NCBI GenBank assembly: GCA_041672395.1
Contig: JBAYZS010000029.1
Location: 1-28,896 of the forward strand
Length of the DNA stretch: 28,896 bases
DNA from: UBA5287 sp041672395
GTDB lineage: Bacteria; Bacteroidota; Bacteroidia; Bacteroidales; Dysgonomonadaceae
Direction of reading: 5' to 3'
In this document: in pieces, positions 24,356-28,896 of the stretch
Layout of the letters: the number at the start of each line of letters is the position of its first letter
Position numbering within the stretch: position 1 is the first letter of the stretch
The notes under the pieces: model-generated
What the model was told of the DNA's origin: nothing
Seen by the model: the letters and a program-made list of their open reading frames with translations, nothing else
The model's database searches: none
Translations under genes and position numbers: made by a program

Positions 24356-25332
24356 TGGTACATTGGGGATTTATTGGTTGTGGTGCTGTTACCGAAAAGA
24401 AAAGTGGACCTGCTTTTAGCAAAGTAAATGGGTCTGATGTTGTTGCTGTTATGCGAAGAGATGCGGATAGAGCTAAGGATTTTGCGACTCGTCACAATAT
24501 TGGTAAATGGTATAACAATGCGTATAAACTAATAAATGATCCTGAAGTCACGGCGATTTATGTTGCAACACCTCCAGAATCACATGCAGAATTTGCTATT
24601 GCATCTATGAAGGCAGGGAAACCTGTTTATATTGAAAAACCAATGGCTGTATCTTACAAAGATTGCCTTAAAATAAACAGAGTATCTGAGAATACAGGTG
24701 TTCCTTGCTTTGTTGCTTATTATCGTCGGACTTTACCTTATTTTCTTCGTGTAAAACAGCTGATTGATGATGGTGCAATAGGTGATGTTACTACTGTACA
24801 AATTCGTTTTGCAATCCCACCTTATGTTGTGGATCTAAATCGAGATAATTTGCCTTGGCGTGTAAATAAAAAATTAGCCGGGGCCGGTTATTTTTATGAT
24901 CTTGCGTCTCATCAACTCGACTTGCTTGATTTTATTTTTGGTCCAATAGAAAAAGTTAAAGGCTATTCAACAAATATTGCCGGATTATATGATGTGGAAG
25001 ATACGGTAACCGGAGTCTTTAAATTTCAATCTGGTGTTTTGGGAAGCGGAAGTTGGAGTTTTGTTGCTTCTAAGAAAACTCATGTAGATGTTATTGATTT
25101 CATTGGTACTAAAGGGCAATTATCATGTTCAGCGTTTAAAAAGAGTACGCCTATCACTCTAGAGACATCTGAGGGTGTTCAGAAATTTAGAGAAGATAGT
25201 CCGGAAAACATTCAATTCAACCTTATTCAAAGCATTGTCGATTACCTCAATGGTGTTGGAAAAATGCCGATAAGTACAGGGATTTCTGCAGCTCGAACAA
25301 ATTGGGTGATGGATAAAATTCTTTATAGCTAA
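24355..25332 (+). CDS. Cytoplasmic Gfo/Idh/MocA-family oxidoreductase
   Basis: The 325-residue product starts at ATG 24355 in a TAATG overlap; a GTG at 24340 is in frame but unnecessary. There is no signal peptide: the Rossmann motif GFIGCGAV starts at residue 5. Other motifs are AIYVATPPESHAEFAI, VYIEKPMAVSY (EKP), and GYFYDLASHQLDLLDFIFG, with the DxxxHQLD catalytic region. It is shorter than, and clearly distinct from, the Tat-exported family member two genes upstream. A cytosolic step acting on the transported product, using NAD(P), fits the gene order. It ends 7 bases from a convergent transporter gene. Confidence 0.92.
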   Translation: MVHWGFIGCGAVTEKKSGPAFSKVNGSDVVAVMRRDADRAKDFATRHNIGKWYNNAYKLINDPEVTAIYVATPPESHAEFAIASMKAGKPVYIEKPMAVSYKDCLKINRVSENTGVPCFVAYYRRTLPYFLRVKQLIDDGAIGDVTTVQIRFAIPPYVVDLNRDNLPWRVNKKLAGAGYFYDLASHQLDLLDFIFGPIEKVKGYSTNIAGLYDVEDTVTGVFKFQSGVLGSGSWSFVASKKTHVDVIDFIGTKGQLSCSAFKKSTPITLETSEGVQKFREDSPENIQFNLIQSIVDYLNGVGKMPISTGISAARTNWVMDKILYS

Positions 25333-25339
25333 CGGTTCT

Positions 25340-26281
25340 TTAGTTTACTTCAGACTCGATTTTTGTTTCAGCTATCTGTTGTTCAATTTTATCTTTATGT
25401 TTCTTTCTCCATATCTGCCATGAATTAACAAGATTTTGCCATAACACATAAGTCCCGGGACCAAGTGTTGCAATTGGATTCAGATAGGTTTGAGTTAACC
25501 ATATTGCTAAAACGGTATTTTTTTGTCCTAACCCTTGACCTCCGGCAATGGTGCGATCGAATTTTCGTCCAATCTTCCTACCAAAATAGAATTGTAAAAG
25601 ACAAGTTATTAAAGAAGTTATTGCAATGCTGACTTCAAGAATTAATGAATCATTGTGATGTGTTATGACAAATTGTGTTACCTGACCAAATACAATTGTG
25701 AGTGATATTGCCCAAAGATAAAATGATACGTTTTGTGCTGAACGTATTATTTTAATGAATTTTGGAGTTATTCGTCGTAGTATAAGTACTAAAACGAAAG
25801 GAAGGATTAAAACTGGCGTCACTTTAAGTAAGATATGCCAAAAAGAATCGATAAGATTAATTGATGTACCTGTGTTGCCAATCCATGATAGGAAGATGGG
25901 GGCAACTACCGATAACGTTACATTGCTAATCATTGAGTATCCTGCAACAGTTGCAATATTTCCACCTAATATTCCTGCAATTACCGGTGCTGAAGTTGCA
26001 GTGGATGCTAGTATACAAATCATAACGGCTTGAGCAAGGGTCTCGTTGATAGGTCGCAAAATTAAATACACAATTGCACTACCTATATACTGAATTGACA
26101 ATAATATATAATGAAATTTTGTAAGTTGTATATCTTTCCATGAAATCCTGCTGTATGTTATAAATAACATGAGTGAGATTAGTATTGGAAGAAATGGTGA
26201 AAACAAATATAATTGTTTATAGAATGTTATTCCAATCACCATTGCAATTGGTAGAATATATCTCTCTAAGATATTTTGCAC
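25340..26281 (-). CDS. BASS/SBF-family (bile acid:sodium symporter-like) membrane transporter
   Basis: The 313-residue protein is almost entirely hydrophobic, with roughly 8-10 membrane helices and a charged C-terminal tail (RKKHKDKIEQQIAETK). The BASS fold is indicated by SAPVIAGILGGNIATVAGYS (first crossover motif, ~103-122) and IAGGQGLGQKNTVLAIWLTQ (second crossover, G-QN-type). Family members co-transport sodium with bile acids, pantoate, pyruvate or other organic anions. The substrate here cannot be read. It is last in the yicC-gmk-esterase-transporter operon, 31 bases after the esterase, so it could import an acid released by that enzyme. That link is inference. Confidence 0.75.
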   Translation of the reverse strand: MQNILERYILPIAMVIGITFYKQLYLFSPFLPILISLMLFITYSRISWKDIQLTKFHYILLSIQYIGSAIVYLILRPINETLAQAVMICILASTATSAPVIAGILGGNIATVAGYSMISNVTLSVVAPIFLSWIGNTGTSINLIDSFWHILLKVTPVLILPFVLVLILRRITPKFIKIIRSAQNVSFYLWAISLTIVFGQVTQFVITHHNDSLILEVSIAITSLITCLLQFYFGRKIGRKFDRTIAGGQGLGQKNTVLAIWLTQTYLNPIATLGPGTYVLWQNLVNSWQIWRKKHKDKIEQQIAETKIESEVN

Positions 26282-26312
26282 GTAAAATGTCTGGATTTTG
26301 TTGGGTTGTAAA

Positions 26313-27230
26313 TCAATAATAATTCTCGAAATTTGTCGATGTGTCAGATTGTCGGAGCTTATCTTTCATATTTATATCTATCAACCACTGTTTCTTGTCA
26401 AAAACAAAATATTGTATAAACTGTTCAATTTCATGATGAAATTCCTTAAGTGGATACGTTGAAACATCGTGACCATTGTCTTCCATACTGAAAAACATAT
26501 ATGGATAACTTTGTTCCCTAAATCGTTGTGCTAATTTATCTGATCCAAAGAAGCCAAGTTTGAATAGTTGAATTTTACCATATGGAACTAGTTTGTCTTT
26601 ACTGCCATGAAAAAAGAGAGTGGGGGCAGGTCGTTGATTATAAGTTGGTAAGCCTTCAGAACTCATTACTCCTCCTGCAAATGAGATTACTCCCGCATAG
26701 CGGAAATCATCGGGCAAAACATCGGCTGATTCACTATGGTCGCTTAATTCATAATCGGCTTGTAATACTGTAATGGCACCTGCACTTGAACCACTTATGA
26801 TAATTCGTGTAGGATCTATATTAAACTCGTCAGCATTTGTTAGAAGATAATTGGTCGCTGAAAATAAATCTGAAACGGCCAGATTAATTGCATAACGGAT
26901 TGCTTTTACAAATTTTACGCCAGATGCTTCGACTCCTTTCATGCCCAAACGGTAATCAATTGAAGCAATAACAAAACCTTTATTTACAAAATAATTGAAA
27001 TAATCCATATTGAATTGCTGGTCTCTCTTGCCATCTTTAAATCCTCCTCCAAAAACAAAAACCAGACATGGTTTGTTTGAAATTTTGATAGAATCATTTG
27101 TATATATGTCAACTTTTAATTCTTGTCCATCTTTGATAGCATATATTTCAGTTCTTTTATCAATAGATGCATTAACCAACATTGACATAAATATTGCCAA
27201 TGTTATGAATAATAATTTTATTGAATTCAT
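26313..27230 (-). CDS. Exported alpha/beta-hydrolase (esterase/carboxylesterase type)
   Basis: The 305-residue protein has a Sec signal peptide (MNSIKLLFITLAIFMSMLVNA). The fold shows an oxyanion segment VFVFGGGF (Gly61-63), IASIDYRLG, the nucleophile elbow ISGSSAGA (Ser149), HGSKDKLVP (Asp212) and NGHD (His254), a complete Ser-Asp-His triad. The GGG oxyanion and DYRLG strand resemble carboxylesterase/hormone-sensitive-lipase relatives, including acetyl-xylan- or feruloyl-type enzymes. The substrate is unknown. It starts 3 bases after gmk, with the transporter gene 31 bases downstream. Confidence 0.88.
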   Translation of the reverse strand: MNSIKLLFITLAIFMSMLVNASIDKRTEIYAIKDGQELKVDIYTNDSIKISNKPCLVFVFGGGFKDGKRDQQFNMDYFNYFVNKGFVIASIDYRLGMKGVEASGVKFVKAIRYAINLAVSDLFSATNYLLTNADEFNIDPTRIIISGSSAGAITVLQADYELSDHSESADVLPDDFRYAGVISFAGGVMSSEGLPTYNQRPAPTLFFHGSKDKLVPYGKIQLFKLGFFGSDKLAQRFREQSYPYMFFSMEDNGHDVSTYPLKEFHHEIEQFIQYFVFDKKQWLIDINMKDKLRQSDTSTNFENYY

Positions 27231-27233
27231 ATA

Positions 27234-27797
27234 TTATTGCTTAATGAACTTTGTTATTATTTCCAGTGTTTCATTTTTAGCTCGATCATAGTCATCATTT
27301 TGAATGATAACATCAAATTGAGACGCAAAACTCATTTCGTATTCAGCTTTTGCAAGTCTTTTCTTAATTACTTCAGGTGTATCGGTTCCTCTTTTTTTCA
27401 ATCTTGATTGTAATGCTTCCAATGAAGGTGGCATTACAAATATGCTTAATGCGCGATCACCATATATCTTCTTGATGTTTAAACCTCCAATACAATCTAC
27501 ATCAAATATTACATTTTTGTTTTCAGCTAAAATACGATCGACTTCGCATTTAAGAGTTCCATAATAACTATCTTTATATACCTCTTCATATTCAAGAAAC
27601 TCTCCATTTTTTATCTTTTGACGAAACACATCAGGAGTGAGAAAATAATATTCAACTGCATTTTTTTCTTCTCCTCTAGGTAGCCGACTTGTAGCTGATA
27701 TCGAAAATTGGATGTTAAGATTCTGAGAAAGCAGATAGCGTATGAGTGTTGATTTCCCTGAACCTGATGGAGCTGAAAATATTAGAAGTTTTGACAT
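27234..27797 (-). CDS. gmk: Guanylate kinase
   Basis: The 187-residue enzyme phosphorylates GMP to GDP with ATP in the cytoplasm. The P-loop is SAPSGSGKST (8-17). The GMP-binding part shows SISATSRLPRGEE, VEYYFLT and GEFLEYEEVYKDSYYGT. The lid region is RLKKRGTDTPEVIKKRLAKA. Length and motif order are canonical. It sits 21 bases after yicC, the common yicC-gmk arrangement. Confidence 0.97.
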   Translation of the reverse strand: MSKLLIFSAPSGSGKSTLIRYLLSQNLNIQFSISATSRLPRGEEKNAVEYYFLTPDVFRQKIKNGEFLEYEEVYKDSYYGTLKCEVDRILAENKNVIFDVDCIGGLNIKKIYGDRALSIFVMPPSLEALQSRLKKRGTDTPEVIKKRLAKAEYEMSFASQFDVIIQNDDYDRAKNETLEIITKFIKQ

Positions 27798-27818
27798 ATT
27801 ACAAACAATTTTATTAAT

Positions 27819-28694
27819 CTACAGAATATTAAGGATTTGTTCTTTAATTTGTTCAAGTTCATCTTTCATTTTTACAACTATTCGTTGCATCTCAGAATGA
27901 TTTGATTTTGAACCAAGAGTATTTATTTCTCGTCCCATTTCCTGAGCAATAAATCCAAGTTTCTTACCCTGTGACTGTTTATCATTCATGGTTTCAATAA
28001 AAAATGATAAATGATTTGAAAGTCGGTTCTTTTCTTCGTTTACGTCCAGTTTTTCAATGTAATAAATCATTTCTTGTTCAAACCTGTTTTTGTCGTATTC
28101 TACATTCACTAATCGTTGTAAATCTTCACTGATTTTATTCTGTATCTTTTCAATACGTTCTGCTTCAAAAGGAACAATTTCTTCGAGTAAAAATCTTATG
28201 TTATCAATCTTTTCAGTCAAAATCTTTTGTAACATTATTCCTTCTTGTCTTCTAAAAGAAATTAATTCCTTTATAGCTTTTTCTTTTGTTTCTTCAATTA
28301 TCAGCCATTCATCTTCATTTAAAGTTTCAGTTTCTTGTTTTAGTACATCTGGTAATTTAAGTAAACTTGAAAACCAATCTAAAGGCTCAGATATGTTCAA
28401 TTCTTGTACTAAATTTTTAATTTCTTGATAATATTGTTTAACAATATTATGATCAATCTTTGCAGTTACATCTTTGGAAATTATTTCAACATTAATACTA
28501 AAGTCAATTTTACCTCGCTCAAGTTCTTTAGCAAGTGAATTACGTAATGAAATTTCTTTTTCTTTATAGTTTTGTGGAATGCGTGTAAACAAGTCAAATT
28601 GTTTGCTATTTAGTGATTTAATCTCAATTGTTACTTTTTTATTAGGTAGTTCTTCAACGGCTTTGCCGTAACCTGTCATAGAATGTATCATCAT
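27819..28694 (-). CDS. yicC: YicC/YloC-family endoribonuclease
   Basis: The 291-residue protein has the family start HSMTGYGKAVEEL and the conserved C-terminus GKKLGFIAQEMGREINTLGS. Helical, charged middle segments (~120-250) fit the known channel-forming fold. Family members are ribonucleases acting on small or messenger RNA, cytoplasmic and oligomeric. Two in-frame ATGs (28694 and 28691) are equally plausible. It heads the minus-strand operon with gmk and has a TATCTTTG element just upstream. Confidence 0.95.
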   Translation of the reverse strand: MMIHSMTGYGKAVEELPNKKVTIEIKSLNSKQFDLFTRIPQNYKEKEISLRNSLAKELERGKIDFSINVEIISKDVTAKIDHNIVKQYYQEIKNLVQELNISEPLDWFSSLLKLPDVLKQETETLNEDEWLIIEETKEKAIKELISFRRQEGIMLQKILTEKIDNIRFLLEEIVPFEAERIEKIQNKISEDLQRLVNVEYDKNRFEQEMIYYIEKLDVNEEKNRLSNHLSFFIETMNDKQSQGKKLGFIAQEMGREINTLGSKSNHSEMQRIVVKMKDELEQIKEQILNIL

Positions 28695-28707
28695 TGAAAA
28701 TTTTTTA

Positions 28708-28715
28708 CAAAGATA
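28708..28715 (-). promoter_or_regulatory. -7 element for yicC operon
   Basis: On the minus strand this octamer reads TATCTTTG, an exact TAnnTTTG match 13 bases from the first ATG, implying a very short leader. No -33 TTTG is present at the expected spacing. Confidence 0.45.
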
Positions 28716-28820
28716 GTCAAAAAGGATTGAGAGGATTGAAATGTTTAGTAAAAAGTGATTTTTAAATATATGACTAGTCCTAAATAACCGTTACAGGTTT
28801 TTACAAAACTAGTTGTTTTT

Positions 28821-28868
28821 ATCCACAAGTTTGAAGGTTAACCTTCAAACTTGTGGATTTCTTTTTAT
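28821..28868 (+). terminator. Perfect 38-bp palindrome followed by T-rich tract
   Basis: ATCCACAAGTTTGAAGGTT at 28821-28839 is followed by its exact reverse complement at 28840-28858, then TTTCTTTTTAT on the plus strand. A 17-19-bp stem with a T tract is a strong rho-independent terminator in the plus direction. On the minus strand it is followed by A, so it is a poor terminator that way. No plus-strand gene lies between 28695 and 28820, so its transcript is unidentified. Confidence 0.7.
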
Positions 28869-28896
28869 AGGTGCGTATTTTAATATGGCTCTGTTC

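Overview
The window looks like a chromosomal segment of an AT-rich, probably anaerobic member of the Bacteroidota, most likely order Bacteroidales. The evidence is the many lipoprotein and Sec signal peptides on glycoside hydrolases, the Bacteroidota-type promoter TTTG-N19-TAnnTTTG, start codons preceded by A/T-rich sequence instead of Shine-Dalgarno sites, and a transketolase with the Bacteroidota-type SDGG cofactor loop. I cannot name a genus from sequence alone.

Layout. (1) 1-10817, plus strand: a carbohydrate-active enzyme cluster. It opens with two gene remnants joined together, the N-terminus of a Gfo/Idh/MocA oxidoreductase and the C-terminus of a GHL10-type glycosidase-like protein. 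Then come an intact GHL10-like protein, an SGNH hydrolase, a GH43 lipoprotein, a GH5-like lipoprotein, a GH20 hexosaminidase, a BNR/GH93-like protein, a GH43 endo-arabinanase-like lipoprotein, a GalM-like lipoprotein and a small membrane protein. No SusC/SusD pair, transporter or regulator is in the window. (2) 10825-14423, minus strand: operon bfn (DUF151)-rsmE-M81/MlrC-like lipoprotein-nth, ending in a perfect palindrome shared with the plus-strand cluster. (3) 14508-15465: tRNA-His with its own promoter and two tandem terminator hairpins, then a convergent SpoU/TrmH rRNA methyltransferase gene. (4) 15935-20291, plus strand: tkt-rpiB-GH25-S41. (5) 20440-25332, plus strand: a tightly packed four-gene unit. 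It encodes a membrane-anchored NrfH/NapC-like tetraheme cytochrome fused to a SUMF1-like domain, a Tat-exported Gfo/Idh/MocA oxidoreductase, a Tat-exported xylose-isomerase-like TIM-barrel protein, and a cytoplasmic Gfo/Idh/MocA oxidoreductase. (6) 25340-28694, minus strand: operon yicC-gmk-esterase-BASS-family transporter. A strong palindromic hairpin sits near the right edge.

How the genes may work together. The CAZyme block would cleave arabinose-containing and amino-sugar-containing glycans outside the cytoplasm, with GalM equilibrating released anomers. Transketolase and RpiB would handle pentose phosphates centrally. The most unusual unit is the cytochrome-SUMF1/Gfo/TIM/Gfo operon. I read it as a candidate extracytoplasmic sugar oxidoreduction/isomerisation route wired to the quinone pool through the tetraheme domain. 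This is inference from domain content and gene order and has not been demonstrated.
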